Source: Treponema sp. (GTDB lineage Bacteria; Spirochaetota; Spirochaetia; Treponematales; Treponemataceae). Taken from it: 64,000 nucleotides of DNA. Below, one piece after another: positions 7,683 to 16,024 of this stretch. Numbering within the stretch: position 1 is the stretch's first letter; every line of letters starts with the position of its first letter. The stretch covers positions 1 through 64,000 of the forward strand of contig JAFSJW010000039.1 in the NCBI GenBank assembly GCA_017449265.1, given 5' to 3'. The notes below the pieces were generated by a model. It was not told the DNA's origin, did not search any database, and was given only the letters and a program-made list of their open reading frames with translations. The translations under genes were made by a program, and so were the position numbers.

Positions 7683-10034
7683 ATGTTTTCCAAATTTGAA
7701 AAAATAAAAGGATTTCCCGTCGCTCCGTTTCTGGATGAAATTTGCGGGCGGCTGAAATCCTCTCCGTCCCGCTTTCTTGTGCTGACAGCCCAGACTGCAG
7801 CCGGAAAATCAACTTGCGTTCCTCTTTCTGTCCTTGAGCATTTTACTGGAAAAGTTCTTATGACAGAACCGCGGCGGCTTTCTGTAACGGCCGTTTCTGA
7901 GCGCATGGCTTTTCTTCTGGGCGAGGAGTGCGGAAAAACTGTCGGCTACACTGTGCACCTTGAGTCCAAACGCTCTTCGTCAACAAGGCTTGATGTTATG
8001 ACTGAGGCCGTTCTTTTGCGGCGTATTCAGGGCGATCCTCTTCTTGACGGCGTAAATGTCCTTATCCTTGATGAGTTCCATGAGCGTTCTATTCCTCTTG
8101 ACCTTTCACTTTCGCTTCTGAAAGAAACTATGTCTTTGCGCGACGATTTATTCGTCCTTGTGATGAGTGCTACAATCGATGAAAAATCGATTTGTTCTTT
8201 TCTGAATTCGGATTTTATGGAAATTCCGGGAAGGCTTTTTCCTGTCCGTATTGATTACCGCCCGAACATTTCTGTTGTCCGTGCAGTACGAGACTGCTTT
8301 TATGACCTATTTTCGCAGGAAAAAATCGGCGGGGCAGGCGGAGGCTCAGTTCTTGTCTTTTTGCCGGGAATACGAGAAATCGAAAAAACTCGGACTGAGC
8401 TTTTGGAATATTTTTCGCCAGATGAAGCCGAAATTCTTATCCTGCATAGCTCGGTCTCTTTGTCTGAGCAAAGAAAAGTTCTTTCCCCCGCCCAGTACGG
8501 AAATCTCCGAAGAATTATACTTTCCTCCGCCATAGCAGAAACATCCGTCACCGTGCCTGATGTATTGTGCGTGATTGACTCAGGGCTTTGCCGCATGAAT
8601 GAGATGGATGTGTCTTTAGGTATGGAGAGGCTTGTAACTGTGAGAGAGAGCCTTTTCAGCGCGGAGCAGCGCAGCGGGCGTGCGGGGCGTGTTCGCCAGG
8701 GGCTTTGCGTGCGGCTCTGGGACAAGAATGATGTGCGCCCGGAGCGGTCAAAACCTGAGATTCTTAGAGCGGACTTGACTTCGCTTGTGCTTGAGTGCGC
8801 GCTTTGGGGGGCGGACAGCGCGGATAAACTTTCGTGGCTGGACAGTCCTTCTGAGGCTTCTTGGAACGGGGCAAAATCTCTTCTTGAGAATCTTGGCTGC
8901 ATAAAAAACGGAAAAATTACGGAAAAAGGGCGTGCCGTCCTTTCGCTTCCGCTTCATCCGCGCCTTGCGTGCGTGGCATTGTGCGGGGAAAAGGCATTTG
9001 ACACGGTTCTTTATTTTTCTGAGTTCGGCTCTGCTGACGAAAGCATAAAGAAAAAATTTCTTTCCGATTTGTCAAGGCGTGTTTTTGCGGCAGGAGCATC
9101 GTTTAGGAAGGACGGCGATGAGGCACTTTTTGTTCTGGAAGGTTTTCCGGACAGAATCGCACATCTTTGCGAGAAAAACAAGGATTTTTGCGTGTTTCAG
9201 TTTCCGAGCGGGCGCAAAGCCGTCCTAAGGGAGAGCTGCGCTACTGAGTGGATTGTAGCTGTCCGTGTTGATGCAGGAGCTGCTACAGGAACGATTTTTT
9301 CGTACAAAAGCCTTGATGAAAGCCGTGCTCTTGGCTGGATAGACGAGAGATGCGATGAAAAAAACGAAATTTCGCTTTCGTTCGGAAAAACGCTCCGCCT
9401 TGATGTGTTCCGCGTAAAGGCTTACGGCGAAATCGTTTTGAAAAAAACTAAAATCAATGCCACGAGCGAAGAGTTTAAGTCGGCTCTGTGTGCCACTCTG
9501 AAAAAAGACGGTCTTTCCTCAATTCCTTTTTTTTCAGACGATAAGATACGCGCTTTTTTTATAAGGCTTGAGTTTTTTGCGCAGCAGAAAAATGACAGCT
9601 CTGTTCTCGATAAAATGCAAAGCCTTCATTTGCGCGCGGAAGAATGGCTTTCTCCGTTTATCAGTACGGCAACACTTGATGCGGAAACTGTTTTTTCTGC
9701 CTTGTACTGGTATTTTGACGGAAGCACTTTAGACCTGGAAGTGCCTGTTTCGATTGTTCTTGATAACGGAAAAAAACGAAAGGTAAGTTACGAAAAACAG
9801 GGCGATAAAGTCCGTCCTGTAATGGAAATCATAATACAGCAGCTTTTCGGATGTTTCAAAACGCCAAAAATCATGGGCGCGCCTGTTCTTTTGCGCCTTC
9901 TTTCTCCTGCATCACGCCCTCTTCAAGTAACGGATGACCTTGAGCATTTTTGGGACGGCGCGTGGAAAGAAATCTCAAAGGAGATGAAAAGCCGCTATCC
10001 AAAGCACAACTGGGATTATCGTATTTCGGAATGA
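7683..10034 (+). CDS. hrpB: ATP-dependent helicase, HrpB family
   Basis: 783 residues of a DEAH-box helicase. Motif I is AQTAAGKST (36-44), motif Ia TEPRR (61-65), motif II DEFH (130-133, the HrpB form of DEAH) and motif III MSAT (161-164). Motif VI is QRSGRAGR near residue 325. The HrpB-specific C-terminal half (residues 420-780) includes the PASRPLQVTDDLEHFWDGAW end typical of the family. Length is close to the usual 800-840. HrpB proteins are probable RNA helicases of unclear role. The leader is AT-rich and shows no clear ribosome site before ATG 7683. Confidence 0.85.
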   Translation: MFSKFEKIKGFPVAPFLDEICGRLKSSPSRFLVLTAQTAAGKSTCVPLSVLEHFTGKVLMTEPRRLSVTAVSERMAFLLGEECGKTVGYTVHLESKRSSSTRLDVMTEAVLLRRIQGDPLLDGVNVLILDEFHERSIPLDLSLSLLKETMSLRDDLFVLVMSATIDEKSICSFLNSDFMEIPGRLFPVRIDYRPNISVVRAVRDCFYDLFSQEKIGGAGGGSVLVFLPGIREIEKTRTELLEYFSPDEAEILILHSSVSLSEQRKVLSPAQYGNLRRIILSSAIAETSVTVPDVLCVIDSGLCRMNEMDVSLGMERLVTVRESLFSAEQRSGRAGRVRQGLCVRLWDKNDVRPERSKPEILRADLTSLVLECALWGADSADKLSWLDSPSEASWNGAKSLLENLGCIKNGKITEKGRAVLSLPLHPRLACVALCGEKAFDTVLYFSEFGSADESIKKKFLSDLSRRVFAAGASFRKDGDEALFVLEGFPDRIAHLCEKNKDFCVFQFPSGRKAVLRESCATEWIVAVRVDAGAATGTIFSYKSLDESRALGWIDERCDEKNEISLSFGKTLRLDVFRVKAYGEIVLKKTKINATSEEFKSALCATLKKDGLSSIPFFSDDKIRAFFIRLEFFAQQKNDSSVLDKMQSLHLRAEEWLSPFISTATLDAETVFSALYWYFDGSTLDLEVPVSIVLDNGKKRKVSYEKQGDKVRPVMEIIIQQLFGCFKTPKIMGAPVLLRLLSPASRPLQVTDDLEHFWDGAWKEISKEMKSRYPKHNWDYRISE

Positions 10035-10096
10035 TATTTTTTCGTGATTTTATCGATTTTATTGGCGTTTATTTAAGAAATTGTGTAAAATAAGAT

Positions 10097-11515
10097 ATGA
10101 CTTTCAACGATTTCAGAATCAAAGCTTATGGAAATCTTAACAAATCAGACGATGAGCGTTTGAAAGACGGACAAGCTGTTTCTGCTCTCATAAAACAAGC
10201 GATGCGGGCTGATGAAACTGAGAAAAAGGCGCGTATCGTATCAAAGCCCATATTCCCTGTAATTTCAAAAAATCAGTCAGAGACAAAGGCTACCCCAAAT
10301 GAGCTGAAAGGGCTTCTGAGCGTTCAGAATACAAGTGCGGCGGGGACTGTCGCGGCTTCGCCCAGAACTTCGCCGGAAGCTTCGGATAACTTTAGGAATT
10401 TTGAGAAGCTTGCGGCTGTCATTCCTCAGAAAAAATCTGCTTCTGAGCCTTCTTTTAATACATTTTACAAAGTTCCTTCATATGTTCCGCCTGTGCCGTC
10501 CATTCCAACGAAAAAAGATGACGGTGACGGCAAAGAAAGCGTCTACAAGCGCGTTGCAAAATTTCTTGTTCTTATCGGAATTGATGAGGCGGCAAAAATA
10601 CTTCCGCATTTGACGGAGGAACAAACTGAAAAAATCATTCCTGAGATTGCTTCTATAAAAAAAATAGACCCTGCCGAAGCTGAGCAGATTCTTAGCGAAT
10701 TCCGTTTTCTTATGCAGAAAGCGCGGGAGTCGGGCGGAGTTCAGACGGCAAAGAACATTCTTGAAAAAGCATTCGGCTCTGAGCGCGCAAACGAGCTTCT
10801 TGAGAAGACTGTTCCGTTCGGGAACGGAAAGCCGTTTGAGTTTCTGGCAGAAGCTGACGGAGAGAAAGTTTTCGCGCTTTTGAAGGACGAACCTAATCCT
10901 GTACGCGCGCTTGTTCTGATTCATCTTGACCCGAAGGTTGCGGCTCAGGTCATAAAAGGACTTCCGGACGATGAAAAAAAGGATATTATCGTGCGCCTTG
11001 CAAAAATGAAGGAAGTTAGCCCGGACATAGTTCGGCGCATTGACAAGGCGATGCAGGAAAAGCTCAGAAAACTTTCCCTTGTGCGCTCGGACAGAATCGA
11101 TGGGCGCACTACGCTTGCCGAAATCCTAAAGCGCATGAGTCCAAAGGCCGAGGAAGAGATTCTTTCAAATCTTGCGGACGAAAACCCGGAGCTTGGCGAA
11201 AATCTGCGCGAGCTTTTGTTCACTACGCAGGACATTCTCAATGCCGACGACAAGTTCATTCAGAATAAGCTGCGTGATATGACTGACCTTGATGTTGCGT
11301 TCCTGATTGCCGGAAAAGGAAATGAATTCAGGGATAAAATACTTTGTAATGTTTCATCAACGCGAAAAAAACAGATTCTTGATACTGAGGATTTAAAAAA
11401 GCCAATGCGCAGAAGTGACTGCGAGAAAGTGACCAGCCAGTTTTTCAGTGACTTGCGGCGGGCTTACGAAGATGGCGAACTTTATATAAAAGGAAGGGAT
11501 GAAGAGTATGTCTAA
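10097..11515 (+). CDS. fliG: FliG-like flagellar motor switch protein, divergent paralogue
   Basis: 472 residues. Residues 1-140 are a Ser/Pro/Lys-rich extension without recognised domains. Residues 145-240 resemble a FliG N-domain, 245-330 the middle domain (DEPNPVRALVLIHLDPKVAAQVIKGLP, close to the FliG EHPQ-type helix), and 340-460 the C-terminal torque domain (LAEILKRMSPKAEEEIL, RELLFTTQDILNADDKFIQ). Spirochaetes commonly carry two FliG proteins; the long N-terminal extension suggests this is the auxiliary FliG1 type rather than the main rotor FliG2. The next gene overlaps it by eight bases. Confidence 0.75.
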   Translation: MTFNDFRIKAYGNLNKSDDERLKDGQAVSALIKQAMRADETEKKARIVSKPIFPVISKNQSETKATPNELKGLLSVQNTSAAGTVAASPRTSPEASDNFRNFEKLAAVIPQKKSASEPSFNTFYKVPSYVPPVPSIPTKKDDGDGKESVYKRVAKFLVLIGIDEAAKILPHLTEEQTEKIIPEIASIKKIDPAEAEQILSEFRFLMQKARESGGVQTAKNILEKAFGSERANELLEKTVPFGNGKPFEFLAEADGEKVFALLKDEPNPVRALVLIHLDPKVAAQVIKGLPDDEKKDIIVRLAKMKEVSPDIVRRIDKAMQEKLRKLSLVRSDRIDGRTTLAEILKRMSPKAEEEILSNLADENPELGENLRELLFTTQDILNADDKFIQNKLRDMTDLDVAFLIAGKGNEFRDKILCNVSSTRKKQILDTEDLKKPMRRSDCEKVTSQFFSDLRRAYEDGELYIKGRDEEYV

Positions 11516-14500
11516 CGAAAAAAAATCATCTGTAATGGAAAAATATGAGATACTGAATGAATTTGATGTTCTGGATTATCACTCAAAGGCTGTTCATTTG
11601 AGGCACAAAAAACTTGGTATTGAAGTCTTGCATATGAAAAATGACGATGAGGAGAACTTGTTCGCTTTTGCGTTCAGAACTCCAAATCCCAAGTCGAACG
11701 GAGCTGCGCATATTCTTGAGCATTCCGTTTTGTGCGGGTCTGAGAAATTCCCCCTGAAAGACCCTTTCGCAAGTCTTTCAAATCAGAGCGTAAAAACATA
11801 TCTGAACGCAATGACAGGCTCTGATAAGACTGTTTACCCAGGAAGCTCCGTTGTAAAAGCCGATTATTTCAATCTGATGGATGTTTACGGGGACGCGGTG
11901 TTCTTTCCGAAGCTTGACAAAGAAATCTTCAAGCAGGAAGCTCATCGCCTTGAAGTTGACGACAACGGCGAAGTTTCAATTCAGGGTGTTGTGTACAATG
12001 AGATGAAAGGAAACTACTCGGATTTTGATTCAGTGGCTTCAGATGCGAACTTTGAGAGTCTTATGGCCGGAACTGTCTATGAGAAAGATTCCGGAGGCGA
12101 TCCGCTTGTTATCCCGCAGATTACGCATGAGGAGCTTGTTGAGTTCCACAAAAAATGGTACAAGCCCGACAACTGCTTTGTGTTCTTGTACGGGAATATT
12201 CCGACCGAGGAGCAGCTTTCGTTTTTGCAGGAAAAATTAATTTCACGGCTTGAAGAAAAATATTCGGATTTTTCTGTGAGCGAGGAATCTATAAAAAATC
12301 GTATTGATGAGTTTTTGCGATTTTTAACGCCTGAGGAAGTTAAAACCCCTGTGTTCTTGAAGTGCGCGGGGCCGAGCGGTGAGGATGAGAACAAAAATTC
12401 AGTCTGCATCAACTGGGATTTAGGTGTGTCAAAAAATGCTGATGAAATTACTGAGAATGTGGTTCTTTCTGGAATTCTCATAAACCACGATGGTTCTCCG
12501 CTCAAAAAAATCCTTGTTGAAAGCGGTCTTGGCGAAGATTTGTCGCCTCTGAGCGGACTTTATTCTTCAATGTACCGCTCGGTTTTTACTGTGGGACTTC
12601 GTAATGTAAATGACGGAGATGAGAAAAAAATCGAGTCGCTCGTTCTTGACTCGCTGAAAAAACTCTCTGAGAAAGGAATCGCAAAAGATGACATCGATTC
12701 AATCTTCCATCTGCTTGATTATTCAAACAGGGAGATAAAGCGTGTTCACGGTCCTTACGCGCTTGTAATAATGAACCGGCTCATAACAGGCTGGATGTAT
12801 GGTTTTGGGACTGAGAATCAGATACGGCTAAGGGAAAATATTGAGAAAATAAAGAAAAAAGTCAGAAATCAGAAAGGATACATTGAGAGCCTTATAAAAG
12901 AAAAACTTCTTGACAACCAGAAGCGTTCCCTTGTTGTCGTAGTGCCGTCCGCCGATTATGCCGAAAAGCGTGATGCGGAGGAGAAGCGCATTATTGATTC
13001 GCTTATGTCAAAGACGACTGTTGAGAATGTCAAGGCGGACTGCGACGCTCTCCATGAGTTCCAGAGCAAGGAGGACGATACTTCGTGCCTTCCTCACCTG
13101 AACCCTGAGGATTTCATCGTGGACGGTCATCCTGTTATGAACAGGGTAAAATCTGTCATCGAAGATATTTCTGGCATTCCTTTGTTCATTAACAATGAGA
13201 ACACCAACGGAATAATTTATTTTGACATTGGATTTCCTTGTGATGTTCTTGACACTAAGGACTTTCCGCTTCTTCCTCTTTTTACGGACACTGTTACTGA
13301 CTGCGGCTGGAAGGGAACAGGCTGGGCCGATGCTGCCAAAGAGTGCGCGCTGCATCTTGGTCACTGTGCTGTTGCGCTTCTTGCTTTTGACGGTCCTGAC
13401 ACTCCGCGCTCAAGAAAAATGAAGGAAACTTACAATTGGTGCGGAAGGTCGTGGTGCGTGTTCCGCTTTTCCATGCTTGAGGAGGAGTGTGATGTTGCGC
13501 TCGATGTTCTCTCAAATTATATTACGCAAGTTGATTTTTCAGATACAAAAAGACTTTCAGACATACTGAAAGAAACGAAAAATGATTTTGAATCTTCGGT
13601 AATTCCTGACGGTCATATTTATGTAGTTTCTCGTGCACAGAGCAAACTGTCGAGAAATTCCGCGCTTGATGAGGTGTGGAGCGGAATCTCGCAGTTTTTC
13701 ACGCTCAAAAAACTTTCCGAGAGAACTCCGGAAGAAAACGCCGCGGATTTCAGGAGAATTTTCGACAGCCTTAAAAACGGCGGGTCTTTCCTCCATATTA
13801 CGGCGGAATCGTCCGGAGTCAATAAAATGAAAGATGCTTTGCCTGATTTAATAAAGAAATGCTCTTTAAAATCTCTTCAAAGTCCTAAAACGATTAGTGA
13901 CGAAGATATTTTTGCTATGACGAAAATTGCCGGGGAGGGGGACGAGAACTCTGGTCTTGAGATTTTCACTTCAAGCTCTCAGGTGGGCTATGCGGCTGAG
14001 TGTGTCAGAGGCTCTGCTTACGGCACTCGTGAGGCTGTCGCAGAGGAGGTTTGCTCGCACTGGCTCTCAAACAATATGCTCTGGGAGCGGATAAGGACTA
14101 TTGGCGGGGCTTACGGCGCGTTTTGCGATGTGGATAATGCTACTGGCTGCTTCTCGTTCATAACTTACCGCGATCCGGTTCCGTTCTCTTCGTGCGATGT
14201 TTTTGAAGAATGTATTTCTGATGGTAGCGAAATTGATTTTTCTGACGATGAGGTTGAGAAAACCATAATGGGAAACTACAGCCGCTATCTTCAGCCAAGT
14301 ACTCCGCGCTCGAACGGCTCGACAGGGCTTACTCGGCTTTTGTTCGGAATTACGGACGAGGACAGGGAGGAAAAAATACTTAATCTTCTTACTGTAAAAA
14401 GTGCCGATATTAAAGATGGTTTCCGTAGACTTTCGTCGATTATAAAAGAATCAGGGCAAAATCGCGTTGTTCTTTGCGGAAAAAGCGTTCCAGATGAAAA

Positions 14501-14534
14501 AATTACTGGAAAAATAATATCATTGCCTTTATAA
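11508..14534 (+). CDS. M16C zinc metallopeptidase (presequence protease-like)
   Basis: 1008 residues from ATG 11508 (MSNEKKSS); an in-frame ATG at 11499 directly touches the GGAAGGG ribosome site and is less likely. The inverted zinc motif HILEH is at residues 68-72, with the downstream Glu in NEMKGNYSD. Four M16 repeats fit the pitrilysin/PreP length. The C-terminal half has the expected inactive repeat (ITYRDPVPF, RTIGGAYGA). M16C peptidases degrade short unfolded peptides inside two hinged halves. No signal peptide is seen, so it probably acts in the cytoplasm. The start lies within the end of the fliG-like gene, suggesting cotranscription. Confidence 0.85.
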   Translation: MSNEKKSSVMEKYEILNEFDVLDYHSKAVHLRHKKLGIEVLHMKNDDEENLFAFAFRTPNPKSNGAAHILEHSVLCGSEKFPLKDPFASLSNQSVKTYLNAMTGSDKTVYPGSSVVKADYFNLMDVYGDAVFFPKLDKEIFKQEAHRLEVDDNGEVSIQGVVYNEMKGNYSDFDSVASDANFESLMAGTVYEKDSGGDPLVIPQITHEELVEFHKKWYKPDNCFVFLYGNIPTEEQLSFLQEKLISRLEEKYSDFSVSEESIKNRIDEFLRFLTPEEVKTPVFLKCAGPSGEDENKNSVCINWDLGVSKNADEITENVVLSGILINHDGSPLKKILVESGLGEDLSPLSGLYSSMYRSVFTVGLRNVNDGDEKKIESLVLDSLKKLSEKGIAKDDIDSIFHLLDYSNREIKRVHGPYALVIMNRLITGWMYGFGTENQIRLRENIEKIKKKVRNQKGYIESLIKEKLLDNQKRSLVVVVPSADYAEKRDAEEKRIIDSLMSKTTVENVKADCDALHEFQSKEDDTSCLPHLNPEDFIVDGHPVMNRVKSVIEDISGIPLFINNENTNGIIYFDIGFPCDVLDTKDFPLLPLFTDTVTDCGWKGTGWADAAKECALHLGHCAVALLAFDGPDTPRSRKMKETYNWCGRSWCVFRFSMLEEECDVALDVLSNYITQVDFSDTKRLSDILKETKNDFESSVIPDGHIYVVSRAQSKLSRNSALDEVWSGISQFFTLKKLSERTPEENAADFRRIFDSLKNGGSFLHITAESSGVNKMKDALPDLIKKCSLKSLQSPKTISDEDIFAMTKIAGEGDENSGLEIFTSSSQVGYAAECVRGSAYGTREAVAEEVCSHWLSNNMLWERIRTIGGAYGAFCDVDNATGCFSFITYRDPVPFSSCDVFEECISDGSEIDFSDDEVEKTIMGNYSRYLQPSTPRSNGSTGLTRLLFGITDEDREEKILNLLTVKSADIKDGFRRLSSIIKESGQNRVVLCGKSVPDEKITGKIISLPL

Positions 14535-14577
14535 TTTTTAATGTTTCTTAATTTTTTTTGAGGAGACTTTAATTCTT

Positions 14578-14799
14578 ATGGATGAAAAATTTAGAAAATG
14601 CTTGATTATGATGCGAAAACTTGTTTCTGATATTCAGGGTGCTCCGTATCCTGGAGATGATTTGGAGCCAGAGCTTTACAAAATCTGGTATGAGCATGTG
14701 CAGAAATCCGGGACTGAATGCCTTGAATATCTTGATGCGAATTTTCCGCTGGAAAAAATTGATATTTCAAAAAAACTGGACAAATTCTTTAATAAATAG
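14578..14799 (+). CDS. Small acidic protein, unknown
   Basis: 73 residues, MDEKFRKCLIMMRKLVSDI at the start, with GAGGAGAC about ten bases upstream of ATG 14578. It is probably helical and charged, with no signal peptide, membrane segment or metal motif. It lies 43 bases after the M16C gene and 38 before the next gene, all on the plus strand, so it probably shares their transcript. No family recognised. Confidence 0.55.
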   Translation: MDEKFRKCLIMMRKLVSDIQGAPYPGDDLEPELYKIWYEHVQKSGTECLEYLDANFPLEKIDISKKLDKFFNK

Positions 14800-14837
14800 G
14801 AATTTCAGTTTTTAATTTTTCTGCCGAAAATATCAGT

Positions 14838-15989
14838 ATGGCAGTGTCAAAAAAAATTCAGCGGTATGATCAATATTTATTACGCGGAAACCTTCGTAGC
14901 GAGGGATTTGAGCGTTGGAGATATGTATTCAACGGTGTAAGCAAATCCACTGGTCAAAGTCGCGTTTTTTTTGTTGAGATGTACCTTGTGAACCCTGCGG
15001 TTTCTCCAGATGAGGCCGTTGTCGCTCAGAAATCAAGGCCTGTCATTGATATGTCCGAGCTTATTTCTGAGCCTGTTGTGGGCGGAGAGTTTTCTGTGAA
15101 GCCTTCTTATATATCCGTGAAATGCGGATATTTTGGAAAGAGCGGAAAACAGTTCAATAAGTTTATCCCAGCATCGCAAATATCCTGGAACAAAGATACA
15201 GGACGGATGAACGCCGGTACTTTTGAATTTTCATCCGAGATGCTTTTTGGCTCTGTCTCTATTACTGATGAAGAGCTTGAGCAGAATCCTGAGCTTTTGT
15301 GTTGTTCGGGCGAAATGAGCTGGAATCTCACGATGGAAAAAGTCTATAGCGCAAAATCGTTCTGCCAGAAGAAAGGCGAAGTGTGGAATCCTTCTGCGGC
15401 AAAGGCTTTTTACTCAGGGATTGTTGTCTGCGACGGGGAAGAATTCTCTGTTGAACAGAAGACTTCATACGGTTACCATGACAAAAATTGGGCAAAATCT
15501 TTCGGAAAACAGTATTATCATATATCTTCATCGCGTCTTTCCGATGTCATAAGCGGGACTATGCTCTACGACTCATATTTCGTGTTTGAAACGGATTCTT
15601 TTGGAAAGATGAAGTTTCAGCTACAGCTTGGCGAGCAGATGTATCGCTTTGACAGCTCTGCGATTTTCAAGTACTTCAAGGAGGAACATGAGTGCGTTCA
15701 GGTTCCGTCGCATGAGGGGCAAAAAGAAAAACTGCACTGGTCTCTGAGCATACACAAGGGAAAGCTTATAATCGATATTGATGTGTACTGCAATGCCGAA
15801 GAGCTTTTCGTGCGAAATTACGAAATTCCTCAGGGAAACAGGACTTTAATGAAAATTTTGAGCGGTGGTGAAGGCCGTGGGGAAATAAAAGTTTTCAAAA
15901 AAGTTAAGCAGAATTTGGAAATGATTTCTCACATCGGAATATACAACTGCATAAGCGAATATGGTCATACTGAGGAAATGGGGGCATAG
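14838..15989 (+). CDS. Tocopherol cyclase/CrtC-like lipocalin-fold protein
   Basis: 383 residues, no signal peptide. The segments SGTGxxR-like VSKSTGQSRVFFVEMYLVNP, GTFEFS, GEMSWNL and especially GYHDKNWAKSFG (near residue 213) follow the pattern of tocopherol cyclase and carotenoid hydratase (CrtC) proteins, where GYHDxNWG is a signature. In those enzymes two lipocalin-like beta barrels hold a lipid substrate. Neither tocopherol nor carotenoid genes are in view, so the substrate is unknown. It may handle another hydrophobic compound. The family call is from motif recognition and moderate. Confidence 0.55.
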   Translation: MAVSKKIQRYDQYLLRGNLRSEGFERWRYVFNGVSKSTGQSRVFFVEMYLVNPAVSPDEAVVAQKSRPVIDMSELISEPVVGGEFSVKPSYISVKCGYFGKSGKQFNKFIPASQISWNKDTGRMNAGTFEFSSEMLFGSVSITDEELEQNPELLCCSGEMSWNLTMEKVYSAKSFCQKKGEVWNPSAAKAFYSGIVVCDGEEFSVEQKTSYGYHDKNWAKSFGKQYYHISSSRLSDVISGTMLYDSYFVFETDSFGKMKFQLQLGEQMYRFDSSAIFKYFKEEHECVQVPSHEGQKEKLHWSLSIHKGKLIIDIDVYCNAEELFVRNYEIPQGNRTLMKILSGGEGRGEIKVFKKVKQNLEMISHIGIYNCISEYGHTEEMGA

Positions 15990-16019
15990 GCGGCGGAAAG
16001 ATTGTTCCGCATACCGCCT
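15988..16019. terminator. Bidirectional terminator hairpin
   Basis: Arms AGGCGG (15988-15993) with CCGCCT (16014-16019) and an inner stem CGGAA/TTCCG. TGCCTTTTATT follows on the plus strand. It lies between convergent genes that end at 15989 and 16025. Confidence 0.65.
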
Positions 16020-16024
16020 GCCTT